From NCBI GenBank assembly GCA_015491865.1, contig WFVD01000006.1, forward strand, positions 124,001 to 188,000: a stretch of DNA of 64,000 nucleotides, given 5' to 3'. The position numbers and the translations under genes are program-made. Shown piece after piece: positions 19,815 through 30,900 of the stretch (positions are counted from its first letter, which is position 1; the number at the start of each line of letters is the position of its first letter). This DNA is from Gammaproteobacteria bacterium (GTDB taxonomy: Bacteria > Pseudomonadota > Gammaproteobacteria > SZUA-140). The notes beneath the pieces are model-generated. The model was not told the origin of the DNA and did not search any database. It saw nothing but the letters and a program-made list of their open reading frames with translations.

Positions 19815-19986
19815 GAGTTCCGCAGGATCGCTAAGTTAGAGACTCTCTGATTAGTCGCCCTCTCTCTCATTGTGAGCAGAGCGTGACGGGCTGAAAGTCC
19901 AGATTCTTCAAGGCGGCAATCTCAAGGCGAGATGAACTATTACAAGTTAAGCGATCACCTTATCGCTACACGACTTGTCACGACCG

Positions 19987-20703
19987 TTAATCAGAGGTTA
20001 CCTGGTCACGCGCCAGAAATGCCTTTAAAAAAGGGATCGTTAAACGGCGCTGTGCGACCAGCGTCGCGTGGTCAAGCGCTTCAAGCAGCGAAAACAGGGA
20101 GTGCATGTCGCGTCGCGCACGACTAAACAGGTAACGCGCAACATCATTGTTCATCTGCATCCCGATCGCCTCTGCTCTCGCCTGTAGCGCCAGCAGCTTC
20201 TGCTCATCATTCAACTCATTGAGCTGAAAAACCAGCCCCCATCCCAGGCGCGTGACCAGATCCGCCAGTGACAACGCCACCCCCTGCGGAGCTGCATTGG
20301 CAGCGACAATCAACTGCGTGCCATTGCGCTGCATACGATTATAGAGGTGGAAGATCGCCTCTTCCCATTCTCGCTGACCCGCAATCGCCTCGATATCATC
20401 AAGGCAGACCAGCGCTAGTGACTCCATCCCTTCAAGCAGCTCTGGAGTAAACATCTTGTGATCACGCAACGGCAAATAGCCGGCAAATTCATCAGCAACG
20501 GTGGCGCGATGACAGGCCGCCTGCAGCAGGTGTGATTTGCCACTACCTGCGCCACCCCAGATGTAGAGTGCTGCGGTATCACCCCCTTCAAACGCGGCCG
20601 CCTGCTGTAACGTCACCACCAGCTGGCGATTGTCCGCAATAAAAAAATTATCGAAGGTTGCGTGATCTCGCAACCGAATACCCAACGGTAACTGCTTAGT
20701 CAT
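19987..20703 (-). CDS. hda: DnaA regulatory inactivator Hda
   Basis: QLPLGIRLRDHATFDNFFIADN, WGGAGSGKSHLLQA, LVCLDDIEAIAG, RRDMHSLFSLLEALDHA. Confidence 0.92.
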   Translation of the reverse strand: MTKQLPLGIRLRDHATFDNFFIADNRQLVVTLQQAAAFEGGDTAALYIWGGAGSGKSHLLQAACHRATVADEFAGYLPLRDHKMFTPELLEGMESLALVCLDDIEAIAGQREWEEAIFHLYNRMQRNGTQLIVAANAAPQGVALSLADLVTRLGWGLVFQLNELNDEQKLLALQARAEAIGMQMNNDVARYLFSRARRDMHSLFSLLEALDHATLVAQRRLTIPFLKAFLARDQVTSD

Positions 20704-20715
20704 GCGACAGGGGCA

Positions 20716-21837
20716 CTATTCGCGCTTGCCTGGGCGGGGATCTGAAACCCTCTTTTCTTCCGCCTCTGGCGCTGTCTCAACATCCGCGCCATAGATACCA
20801 CTATCCAGGTAGCGGTCATGGGCGTGGCGCAGCAGCACAACCAGCACTGCGGAGACCGGCAGCGCCAGCAGAATGCCGAAAAAGCCAAATAACTGCCCGC
20901 CAGCCATGACTGAAAAGATCACCATCACCGGATGAAGACCGATCCGCTCACCCACCAGCCACGGCGTCAGAACAAAGCCTTCCAGTAACTGACCAACACC
21001 AAACACGGCAATCACCAGTAGCAGCAGCGAAAAGTCATGCACCTGCACTATCGATGCGATACCGGCAACCACAACGCCGACTATCAGGCCGAGGTACGGG
21101 ACAAAACTGACCACACCCGCGAGTATCCCAATTAGAAATGCCAGATCAAGCCCTACCATCCACAGCCCCGCAGTATAGATAATACTCAACGCCAGCATCA
21201 CCGAGAGCTGACCCCGCATAAAAGTACCAAGCACCTCATCACAGTCTCTCACCAGACGCGTAACCAGCGGTTCCGATGCGCGCGGCAGTAGTTCACGCAG
21301 ATAGGTCACCAGGTCACCCCAGTCACGCAGCAGGTAAAAGGTCACCACTGGAATCAGCACCAGATTACCGATCCACTCCAGCAGCGCCAGACCCGATTTT
21401 GAGACAACAGCCATCAGGCTAACTGCTGTGCCACCCACCTGCCGCCAGTGGTCCACAAAGGCCTGTTTGAGTAGATCAAGATTCAGGGTGTGTTCACCAA
21501 AACCGATATGCTCCTGCAACCACGGCAATGCAACGCGTTGAACCCAGTCCACATAGGCGGGCCAGTTATTCACAAACACGCCAACCTGGCGCTCCATCAG
21601 CGGAATGATCACAACCGGCAGCAGCAGCGCCACAAGTGAGATCAGTGTAAAGACCAGCAGTGTTGAGCTGTTGCGAGAGATCCCTCGCCGCTCAAGGCGC
21701 ACGACAAATGGATGTCCTATATATGCCAGCAGTGCGGCCACCAGAAAAGGGGTCAGGACTGGTGCGAGCAGATAGAGCAGAAAACCGCTCGCCGCCACTA
21801 ACATCAATATCCACCACTTCTGCGCTTCAACCATCAT
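20716..21837 (-). CDS. AI-2E/PerM family transporter
   Basis: PVLTPFLVAALLAYIGHPFV, VPYLGLIVGV, PWLVGERIGLHPVMVIFSVMAGGQLFGFFGILLALPV. Confidence 0.92.
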   Translation of the reverse strand: MMVEAQKWWILMLVAASGFLLYLLAPVLTPFLVAALLAYIGHPFVVRLERRGISRNSSTLLVFTLISLVALLLPVVIIPLMERQVGVFVNNWPAYVDWVQRVALPWLQEHIGFGEHTLNLDLLKQAFVDHWRQVGGTAVSLMAVVSKSGLALLEWIGNLVLIPVVTFYLLRDWGDLVTYLRELLPRASEPLVTRLVRDCDEVLGTFMRGQLSVMLALSIIYTAGLWMVGLDLAFLIGILAGVVSFVPYLGLIVGVVVAGIASIVQVHDFSLLLLVIAVFGVGQLLEGFVLTPWLVGERIGLHPVMVIFSVMAGGQLFGFFGILLALPVSAVLVVLLRHAHDRYLDSGIYGADVETAPEAEEKRVSDPRPGKRE

Positions 21838-22409
21838 TAATCATTTCTGTTTTGAGTGTTAACTGCATGCGCGCTCATTGCACGTCGCCCCCAGGTCCAG
21901 AGGTAATCGGCACCACTCAGCAGTGTGGTGACCAGTACAAAATAGATCAGACCATTAATCCACTGTTCAGAGAGTGGCAACAGGCTCATCGACAATACCA
22001 CTAAAAAGCCGAGCAGAATCTGAGAAGCCGTGTTTAGCTTGCTGATATAGGATGGGCTCATCTCATATTCGCCAATCACGCGATGATATGCAAAGCCGCC
22101 AGCCACAATCATCAGATCACGCGCCATTACAATCAGCACCAGCCACCACGGCAACAGCGCTAACCACGCTAACGAAAGATAGGTACTCACCAGCAATAAC
22201 TTGTCGGCCAGTGGGTCTAAAATTGAACCGAGGCGACTGGTGCAGTGGTAATGTTTTGCGATATAGCCGTCCAGTCCATCCGAGACACCTGCAATACCAA
22301 ACAGCAGTAGCGCAATGCCGTAGTGTTCATTCAACAGTGCCACCACCACCGGCAGAACCAGGATGATCCGTAAAATGGTAATCGCATTGGGGAGGCTACT
22401 CAAATTCAT
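21837..22409 (-). CDS. CDP-alcohol phosphatidyltransferase (PgsA-like)
   Basis: NLSSLPNAITILRIILVLP; DGLDGYIAKHYHCTSRLGSILDPLADK (DGx2ARx8Gx3Dx3D-like motif). Confidence 0.88.
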   Translation of the reverse strand: MNLSSLPNAITILRIILVLPVVVALLNEHYGIALLLFGIAGVSDGLDGYIAKHYHCTSRLGSILDPLADKLLLVSTYLSLAWLALLPWWLVLIVMARDLMIVAGGFAYHRVIGEYEMSPSYISKLNTASQILLGFLVVLSMSLLPLSEQWINGLIYFVLVTTLLSGADYLWTWGRRAMSAHAVNTQNRND

Positions 22410-23617
22410 GGCAGGAGGCGAAACCACAACTGATCGTACGCCTCGCCGGGCATTGCCCTCGACGGCAGCAGAGGCTCACGATGGTCTGCATTCACGACTG
22501 CCGGAATCTCAAGCAGCGTGCGACCAAAACTGATGATCTGCGCCAGCCCTTCACTATCCCCTCTTATCTGTAATTCAAAGGTCACGGATGAGGCGGCCAC
22601 AGTGACGACCTGCATCGCGGTCACCACATCCAGTGACTGTAAAAACTGCGCGCTACGTGCGTAATCTTCCAGAGTGGTCACATCGTTAATAATGACGTTG
22701 ACTCGACCGCTCTGCGACTCATCGAAAACTTTTGCAAAGCGCTGACCAAGGTGGTCGGCTACACCATCAACACCTGCTGATAACACTTCTGCCTGTCGTG
22801 GTGAACTCGCTTGCCAGTGCACACTTTCATCCCCCTGATAGAGTGTCCAGCGTGATTTCCAGATCCCACCCCGCTGGCGATAGAGTCGTCCGACCAGAAT
22901 CGCTTCGGTGGCGTAGCGTGCCGACGCCTTCATAATTGCGTCCTGAAAATTTCCCCACACATCGCTAAAGCGCAGCGCCATCTGATCTTCAAGGTCCCAC
23001 AGCGGTACAAACAGCGGTATACCCCGACGCTGCGCCTGCTGCTGCATCACCTTTTTTAGCTGCGGCAACGTATCGGCCCCCATCAGGGAGCGCACGCCAC
23101 CATCATCGACCACCACCCATACCAGCGTGGCAGGACGCACCTGCCCCCACAACGGCACGCCCGCTCGGCGCAGCGCCTGCTCAATCGCCGCTGCATCAAA
23201 ACTGACCCACAGCACCTGACCCAGCCCACCCGCCTGATCACCACTCGCCCCCTCTACCCGAGGTAACGTGCGGTAACGGTATTGCTGCACCAGCTGCGAT
23301 GAGCGCTTATATAACCCCTGTAACGCCGCTAGCCGCGGGGTGTTGCGGTCGCCACTGATACGCACCAGCACCTCATCCAGCGCCACCCGGATCGCTGCAT
23401 GGCGTTCGTCCCGCCCCTGACTTGTCACCACCACCTCAGTTTCATAGAGGCCACGCACTTCTGCGGCAGGAGCGGCCAGCGGAAAGATCAGCACCAGAAA
23501 AAGCCCGTAAAGCAGCCATCTTTGTGACCAGTTGGCGGCTGTTTCCGGCAGGGATCGGCTCTTCATCCGGACGGGAAGTATGGCTCGACGGATGGCGCTA
23601 CTAGAAATATCAATCAT
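22406..23617 (-). CDS. DUF2066-domain protein
   Basis: Signal/TM N-terminus, VRGLYETEVVVTSQGRDERHAAIRVALDEVLVRISGD; upstream of the PgsA-like gene and divergent to purM, typical DUF2066 context. Confidence 0.8.
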   Translation of the reverse strand: MIDISSSAIRRAILPVRMKSRSLPETAANWSQRWLLYGLFLVLIFPLAAPAAEVRGLYETEVVVTSQGRDERHAAIRVALDEVLVRISGDRNTPRLAALQGLYKRSSQLVQQYRYRTLPRVEGASGDQAGGLGQVLWVSFDAAAIEQALRRAGVPLWGQVRPATLVWVVVDDGGVRSLMGADTLPQLKKVMQQQAQRRGIPLFVPLWDLEDQMALRFSDVWGNFQDAIMKASARYATEAILVGRLYRQRGGIWKSRWTLYQGDESVHWQASSPRQAEVLSAGVDGVADHLGQRFAKVFDESQSGRVNVIINDVTTLEDYARSAQFLQSLDVVTAMQVVTVAASSVTFELQIRGDSEGLAQIISFGRTLLEIPAVVNADHREPLLPSRAMPGEAYDQLWFRLLP

Positions 23618-23778
23618 AGGCGCTTATTGTATCAGTCAATCGGGCGCTGCCCCAGCGATTGCGCCGATAGAAATTCGGCCGCACAGCCACGAGCAAGGCA
23701 GATAAATTTGCGTTAGAATAGCGCCCGGGGCGATGCTCCAGTAAATCCACCCATTCATAGCCAAAGTTAGTTGACCCA

Positions 23779-24845
<1,067 letters not shown>

Positions 24846-24849
<4 letters not shown>

Positions 24850-25529
24850 GCAACAGCCAGCGCGAACAGGCCGCTGCACTACCAATTGTGGTGCTCATCT
24901 CAGGCAATGGCAGCAACCTTCAGGCGATTATCGATGCCGTGCAGCATGACCGTTTACCGGTTGAAATTCGCGCCGTCATCAGTAATCGGTGCGACGCTTA
25001 CGGCTTAAAGCGGGCGCGTACCGCCGGGATCCCAATAGCGGTGGTCGACCACCAGGCCTTTAATAACCGGGCCGAATATGAGGCATCACTACAGCAGTTA
25101 ATCGACCTGTATGCGCCGGCGCTTGTCGTACTGGCGGGGTATATGCGTATCCTTGGTGATGCATTCGTTAACCACTACCAGGGGCGCATGCTCAATATCC
25201 ATCCGTCACTACTGCCCGCCTTTCCCGGCCTCAACACCCACCAGCGCGCACTGGATGCGGCGGTAACCGAGCATGGAGCCAGCATCCATTTTGTCACCAG
25301 TGAACTCGACGGTGGCCCCGTGGTGCTTCAGGCAGCCGTCCCGCTGCTGGCGGGTGATGATGCTGAAACAGTAGCGCAGCGGGTGCGTATTCAGGAGCAC
25401 ATCATCTACCCGCTCGCCATTCGCTGGATTGCCGAAGGGCGCCTCACCATCAGTGGCGATCAGGTGCTGTTCGACCAGCAACCACTCAATCAGCCCATCC
25501 AGTACCCGCCAACGCTCACCACATGCTAA
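24846..25529 (+). CDS. purN: Phosphoribosylglycinamide formyltransferase
   Basis: [61 protein letters not shown]. Confidence 0.96.
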
Positions 25530-25957
25530 ATCACCTACAACGGCTATCACAGCGGCTCCACTCAATGCCGATGCCGCGCTACTATCTGGCTCTGCCATTT
25601 ATCTATATGGGCGTTATCTTTCTGCTCTCATCCATTAGCGGTGATGGAACTGGCGTAACTGTCGATCCGTTCACACAAGCGGTCAAGGTTATCATCTACA
25701 ATGGCGCGCATATCCCGTTGTTCGCACTGTTGGCGTGGCTCTGGTGCTGGTCACTGGCAGGCTGGCACATCGCACTGAACAGGCGTCTGCTGGTCGCTTT
25801 CTGTTTAACCGCAATCTACGCGGTCACCGATGAATGGCACCAGAGTTTCACCCCGGGACGAGACGCTTCCTTTTTAGACGTTATGCTTGATATGCTAGGT
25901 GGCTACATCGCGGTGCGCTTCTATCGTGGACAACTGCGGCCAGCCGCCAACGGGTAA
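25523..25957 (+). CDS. VanZ-like membrane protein
   Basis: Four hydrophobic helices; YAVTDEWHQSFTPGRDASFLDVMLDMLGG. Confidence 0.88.
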   Translation: MLNHLQRLSQRLHSMPMPRYYLALPFIYMGVIFLLSSISGDGTGVTVDPFTQAVKVIIYNGAHIPLFALLAWLWCWSLAGWHIALNRRLLVAFCLTAIYAVTDEWHQSFTPGRDASFLDVMLDMLGGYIAVRFYRGQLRPAANG

Positions 25958-26018
25958 CCGACCACCCTTTCAAGGCAAACCGTGTTCGCACCGCCCCATT
26001 AAATATTAAGGATCGATT

Positions 26019-26687
26019 GTGAAAAAAATCGCTATTTTTCTGCTAATAAGCGCAGCCGCCAGCGCTGCATATGCTGAAAATACCCGCTATATCACCGACA
26101 AACTGGAAGTGACGATGCGCAGCGGTGAAAGCAACCAGCATAAGATTTTGCGGATGCTCAGCAGCGGCACCGCGCTTGAGCTGATTCAGACCAATACAGA
26201 GTCGGGCTACTCACAGGTACGCACCTCCGATGGTACCCAGGGCTGGGTGATCACCCGCTACCTGGAGCAGCAACGCAGCGCACGCGATCGCCTGGCGGCT
26301 GCCGAAAAACAGCTGGCACGCCTTAAAGCAGAAAATAAAACCCTCACCCGTCAACTGGCTGAGCTAAGCAAACAAAACCAGACACTAAGCGCCACCGCCA
26401 GCCAGCTCAGCGCCGCCAACGAGAAACAGTCAAAAGAGTTTGCGCGGGTAAAAAACATCTCCGCCAATGCGCTCGCGCTGGATAGTGAGAACGCGACGCT
26501 TCGAGAACAGACGCGCCAGCTTGAACGCACCCATCAAGCCCTGCAGCTGGAAAATGACTCTCTCAGAGACCGCAGCGACCGGGACTGGTTTATTGTCGGC
26601 TCAGGTGTCATCTTGCTTGGCATGCTCATCGGCCTGATCATCCCCAAGATTCGCTGGCGTAAGAAGTCCGACTGGAGCTCGCTGTAG
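26019..26687 (+). CDS. SH3-domain/coiled-coil membrane protein (TIGR04211/YgiM-like)
   Basis: Signal peptide, bacterial SH3 (EVTMRSGESNQHKILRMLSSGTALELI...GWVITRYL), coiled coil, C-terminal TM. Confidence 0.88.
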   Translation: MKKIAIFLLISAAASAAYAENTRYITDKLEVTMRSGESNQHKILRMLSSGTALELIQTNTESGYSQVRTSDGTQGWVITRYLEQQRSARDRLAAAEKQLARLKAENKTLTRQLAELSKQNQTLSATASQLSAANEKQSKEFARVKNISANALALDSENATLREQTRQLERTHQALQLENDSLRDRSDRDWFIVGSGVILLGMLIGLIIPKIRWRKKSDWSSL

Positions 26688-26733
26688 TAGCGATAATCCA
26701 TGGGGCTACGTTGCAAAGGTTGCGCTCATTGAT

Positions 26734-27327
26734 TCAGGCCACCTTATCACTCAGGTTTTGAGAGACCGCTTCAACCGTATCCCGACTCAACGGAACTTCG
26801 GCGCTGTTTTCCAGAATCGCGTGTATCTCAGTCACTGCATTGCCATAATCTTCAGGCGAGATCTTGTCAAAGCGCTTCTCCTGCGAACGCTGCAACACCC
26901 GCTTCAGAATGTGCTCATCAGGTTTGAATTCGCTCAGAACAGGGGCGTAACGCCAGAGCATACCCTCGTCGCCTTCAATATCACGGATGTAACGGGTAAC
27001 CTCTTCACGAAGCGGGTATTCACGGCGGTTACTAACAATCAACCAGGTCACAAACCCCACCACCGTGGCCGGTATCATCATCACCCACACCAGCTTGGAA
27101 AAGACGGTCGCGTCAACCGCACCGCTCTGCAGGCCAAACATACCCACAGCAAAACCCAGGCCATATACGATCCCGGCACCTAACACACCAAATAACTTGG
27201 TCTTATCCCGAATCGGTTTGGCACGCTTCTCATAGTCGAGCCGCGCCACATCAAAGGTCTTCTCAAACTCAGCCTGAATCTCTTTTTTTATCTGTCGCCT
27301 GTTTTTCTTCTTCTCAGCCATCCCCAC
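26734..27327 (-). CDS. Conserved membrane protein of unknown function
   Basis: 197-aa ORF with two hydrophobic segments and charged soluble regions; no family recognised. Confidence 0.65.
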   Translation of the reverse strand: MGMAEKKKNRRQIKKEIQAEFEKTFDVARLDYEKRAKPIRDKTKLFGVLGAGIVYGLGFAVGMFGLQSGAVDATVFSKLVWVMMIPATVVGFVTWLIVSNRREYPLREEVTRYIRDIEGDEGMLWRYAPVLSEFKPDEHILKRVLQRSQEKRFDKISPEDYGNAVTEIHAILENSAEVPLSRDTVEAVSQNLSDKVA

Positions 27328-27384
27328 TTCCTCATTGACTATCGATACACTCTCTCACAGCACTCAACAGGCTGCTGAAGCAAT

Positions 27385-28047
27385 CTACCACGAACGCGGC
27401 AGCTTCTGGTGAATCACAATGCGTTCATTCTCAACATGCACATAACCACCCACCACCAGGTCTTTCATAATGCGCGTCACCATCTCGCGCGATGCGCCGA
27501 CCATTTTACCAATATCCTGGTGGGTCGGTTTTGGCTCGACAATCATCCTCCCCTCATCCTCTTCACACGGCACAGCAATGCCGAGCAAAGTTCGTGCAAC
27601 ACGCCCATAGACATCAAGCAGCGCAAGGTTTTTAACGCTATCAGTGAGCGCACGCACCCGGCGAGTCAGGTTTTTGATCACCTTTAATGCAATCACAGGG
27701 TGTTCCAATAGCACCTCCTGGAAGGCACTTTTTGCAATCACACAGAACTGACAACGCTCTGCGGTGATCACTGACGCAGAACGTGGCAGATCATCCAGTA
27801 GCGCAAGCTCACCGAAATACTCGCCGGCTCCCTGGGTGTTCAGAATCACCTCGCGCCCTTTTTCGCTGGTTAAAAACACCTTTACCCGGCCACTTAAAAT
27901 TAGAAACAGTGAGTCGGAATCATCGCCTTCATGAATAACAATGGTGTTGCGTGGAAACCCCCTTACCGAAGCCCCCTCATAGATCACTGACAACTCATCC
28001 GCTTCCAGTCCAGCGAACAGTGGGATATTGGCTAACTGACGATCCAT
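27385..28047 (-). CDS. Crp/Fnr-family transcriptional regulator
   Basis: Cyclic-nucleotide-binding domain with GEYFGELALLDDLPRSASV phosphate-binding cassette; C-terminal HTH HQDIGKMVGASREMVTRIMKDL. No N-terminal Fe-S Cys cluster. Confidence 0.9.
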   Translation of the reverse strand: MDRQLANIPLFAGLEADELSVIYEGASVRGFPRNTIVIHEGDDSDSLFLILSGRVKVFLTSEKGREVILNTQGAGEYFGELALLDDLPRSASVITAERCQFCVIAKSAFQEVLLEHPVIALKVIKNLTRRVRALTDSVKNLALLDVYGRVARTLLGIAVPCEEDEGRMIVEPKPTHQDIGKMVGASREMVTRIMKDLVVGGYVHVENERIVIHQKLPRSW

Positions 28048-28319
28048 CTGACCTCCGTCAAACAAACAAAACCTTAGTTATTATAATTGTTTATCGACTC
28101 ATGATAACACGCACCAATTTTCCAGTTTTAGTCCCTCCCCATATAACTGCCTCTTCACCCACTCCTCGCAACCCTGTATGCTTTTGAACTCACTCATAAA
28201 AACCATAAAAGATGAGTACATCTTAGCCGCCGCTCATAATATGTTAACAACCCCTGCATTGGATAGAATGGCCCTGTTTAACCAGCCGCAACCAGCGCAG
28301 ATGGCGCGAGGAACCCCCG

Positions 28320-30557
28320 TTGCTGAATAAATCAAAATGGTTAATCCTGGGGCTAACAGGCGGCGTACTGGGGGCACTGCTTGCACTTAGCCCCTGGGCG
28401 CTGAAGCTGGAAGAGGATACCGGCCTGGAGTGGCTATTCCACCAGCGAGGAGCCATCGCCCCGCCAGCAGAACTAGTGATTATCGCTATCGACAAACGCT
28501 CTGCAGATAATCTCGGGCTACCCAATGAGCCAGAAAAGTGGCCCCGGCAGCTGCATGCGGAGCTGGTCTCTCAACTGGCTGCCGCAGGCGTTAAAAGCAT
28601 CACCTTCGATGTACTCTTCAAAACGCCGCGAGAGCCGCAACAGGATCAGGCTTTCGCTGATGCAGTCACACGCGCCAATAATGTTATTCTGTTTGAATTC
28701 ATGAAAAAGGAGCTGGCCAGTCATAACACCACAGCAGAGCTGGGCACCACGATTCGTCGTCGCATTCCACCGATTCCACCACTCGCCGATACCGCTGCCG
28801 CACTGGCACCGTTCCCACTCCCCAAGGTGCCACTCAAGGTTAGCCAGTTCTGGAGCTTTGCCGCCGATGCAGGCGATGCTGCCACGCTGCCCACCGCCAC
28901 GCTGCAGCTCTACACGTTAGACGCCTTTGATGATTTTCGTACCCTGCTACAGATGCTGGCACCTCAACTGGCTGCAAAGCTGCCGCCGAGTCAGCAGGCC
29001 GTACTAGAAAGGCGCCAACTCACCCTCTTCATGCACCAGCTAAAACGGCTCTTTGCCGATCACCCGCTGCTGCTCAAACAGCTCACCGCAGCGGCACAAG
29101 ACCCAGCCAGAGAGTTTAAACACCGCAAACAGCTACTCGCCTGGTTACGCATCTATCACATGCGTCATAGTCACTACCTCAACTACTACGGCCCACCACG
29201 CACCATCACCACCATTCCGTTCTATCAGATTATTCAAAGCGACCACTCAGCCGATTTCCAGGCACAGCTCGCAGCACTCAAAGGAAAAATCATCTTTGTC
29301 GGATACTCAGCGGAACTGCAGTGGGAACAGAAAGATGGCTTCTACAGCGTCTACTCTCGCGCAGATGGGCTCGACATCAGTGGGGTTGAAATCGCTGCCA
29401 CCGCCACTGCAAATCTACTACAGGGGGAGACGATTCAGCCACTCTCACCGATCTCACACTTCACCCTGCTGCTGCTGTGGGGTGCACTGGTCGGCCTGAT
29501 CGCCTCTCGCCTGCCTGCTGTTATTGCCACCTTAACGACACTACTACTCATGGGGGGGTACTTTCTGCTAAGTCTCTCCCTGTTTAGTGGCAGCCACCTC
29601 TGGCTACCACTGCTCATTCCATTACTGATACAGGCGCCGCTGATCCTCTTTGCAGGCATCATCTGGAAACATCTGGATAGTGTGCATGAGCGCCACAGAA
29701 TTCACACAGCGTTCCGCAACTATCTGCCAGAACAGGAGATCCACCGCCTGACTCAGGATGATGCCCCCCTGGCACCGGGAGGTGAGCTGCGTTACGGTAT
29801 CTGCCTGTTTACCGATGCCGCGCAGTACACGCAGCTCTCAGAACAGCTGCCACCCGATCAACTTGGCGCGCTAATGAACAGCTACTATGAGACCATCTTT
29901 ACACCGATACACCACCACGAGGGAATTATCTCTGACGTGGTGGGTGATGCTGCGATGGCGCTCTGGCCCACGACTCAACCATCCCAGAAGTTACGCCACG
30001 CCGCATGCTGTGCAGCGATTGATCTGATTGATGCCGTTGAACGCTTCAATCTCACCCATCCATCTTATCAACTCCCCACCAGGGTCGGCATGCACTGCGG
30101 TGAGATCCTCCTGGGCAATGTCGGAGCCGTGGGACGCCTTGAATACCGAGCGACAGGAGATGTTGTCAATACCACCTCACGTATCGAAGGGATGAATAAA
30201 CAGCTCGGCACCCGCCTGCTCGTGAGTGACGACATCCTCCAGGGGCTGAACGATTTTCAGACTCGCCCGATGGGAACGTTTATCCTCGCAGGCAAATCTC
30301 GCCCGATCACTCTGCATGAGCTCATCTGCCGACGCAGCGATGCCAGCGAAGTACAACGACAACTCAGCGAACAGTTCGCCACCGCCCTGCAGCTCTTCAA
30401 GGAGGGCAACTGGTCTGATGCCGATGCTTTATTCAAAACGATCATAGACGCCAGCCTGGACCCCCCTTCAAACTATTACAGCCAGCTCTGCCAGCAATTT
30501 CAGCGTACTCAACCGGCACATCCATGGCGTGGAATCATCAATATCGCCACCAAATGA
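28320..30557 (+). CDS. CHASE2-domain class III nucleotidyl cyclase
   Basis: N-terminal TM + CHASE2-like extracytoplasmic region (IIAIDKRSADNLG...WPRQLHAELVSQLAAAGVKSITFDVLF), three C-terminal TMs, cyclase domain (YGICLFTDAAQYTQLSE, GDAAMALWP, YRATGDVVNTTSRIEGMNKQ). TTG start. Confidence 0.88.
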   Translation: MLNKSKWLILGLTGGVLGALLALSPWALKLEEDTGLEWLFHQRGAIAPPAELVIIAIDKRSADNLGLPNEPEKWPRQLHAELVSQLAAAGVKSITFDVLFKTPREPQQDQAFADAVTRANNVILFEFMKKELASHNTTAELGTTIRRRIPPIPPLADTAAALAPFPLPKVPLKVSQFWSFAADAGDAATLPTATLQLYTLDAFDDFRTLLQMLAPQLAAKLPPSQQAVLERRQLTLFMHQLKRLFADHPLLLKQLTAAAQDPAREFKHRKQLLAWLRIYHMRHSHYLNYYGPPRTITTIPFYQIIQSDHSADFQAQLAALKGKIIFVGYSAELQWEQKDGFYSVYSRADGLDISGVEIAATATANLLQGETIQPLSPISHFTLLLLWGALVGLIASRLPAVIATLTTLLLMGGYFLLSLSLFSGSHLWLPLLIPLLIQAPLILFAGIIWKHLDSVHERHRIHTAFRNYLPEQEIHRLTQDDAPLAPGGELRYGICLFTDAAQYTQLSEQLPPDQLGALMNSYYETIFTPIHHHEGIISDVVGDAAMALWPTTQPSQKLRHAACCAAIDLIDAVERFNLTHPSYQLPTRVGMHCGEILLGNVGAVGRLEYRATGDVVNTTSRIEGMNKQLGTRLLVSDDILQGLNDFQTRPMGTFILAGKSRPITLHELICRRSDASEVQRQLSEQFATALQLFKEGNWSDADALFKTIIDASLDPPSNYYSQLCQQFQRTQPAHPWRGIINIATK

Positions 30558-30815
30558 CCCTGCAATTCTGTCGCCTCAGGCCGACAAAGAGATAAACCCG
30601 CGCTAATTCCGAGCTTTCGATACTCCTGCCAGCTTCTGACCAGGCAGTCACATCGGACATGCGCATGCGCTTCACAGAAACATTAATAATAATATCAATA
30701 TAACCTACTATTCCAGAAAAGGTTTCGTTACATTCAATAAATTTCTATTTGATTAAAGCAGCCGCAGCAGCTTCATCATATTTTCCAACCGGCATTCACA
30801 TACAGAGCACATGGT

Positions 30816-30850
30816 TGTTTCTGATAAGAATAGACGGTAGAACAGAAACA
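30816..30850. promoter_or_regulatory. Candidate operator-like dyad upstream of the FecR-TPR-barrel gene
   Basis: TGTTTCTG-N19-CAGAAACA perfect 8-bp inverted repeat about 50 bp upstream of ATG 30901. Confidence 0.4.
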
Positions 30851-30900
30851 TTGAGGGGGAGAGCAGTATCAATTTATCAATCGACAGCGGTACGGACTCC

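Noticed and set aside
19830-19986. Possible structured RNA between wrbA and hda
   Set aside because: No tRNA/tmRNA/known riboswitch pattern and no convincing long stem; nothing supportable.
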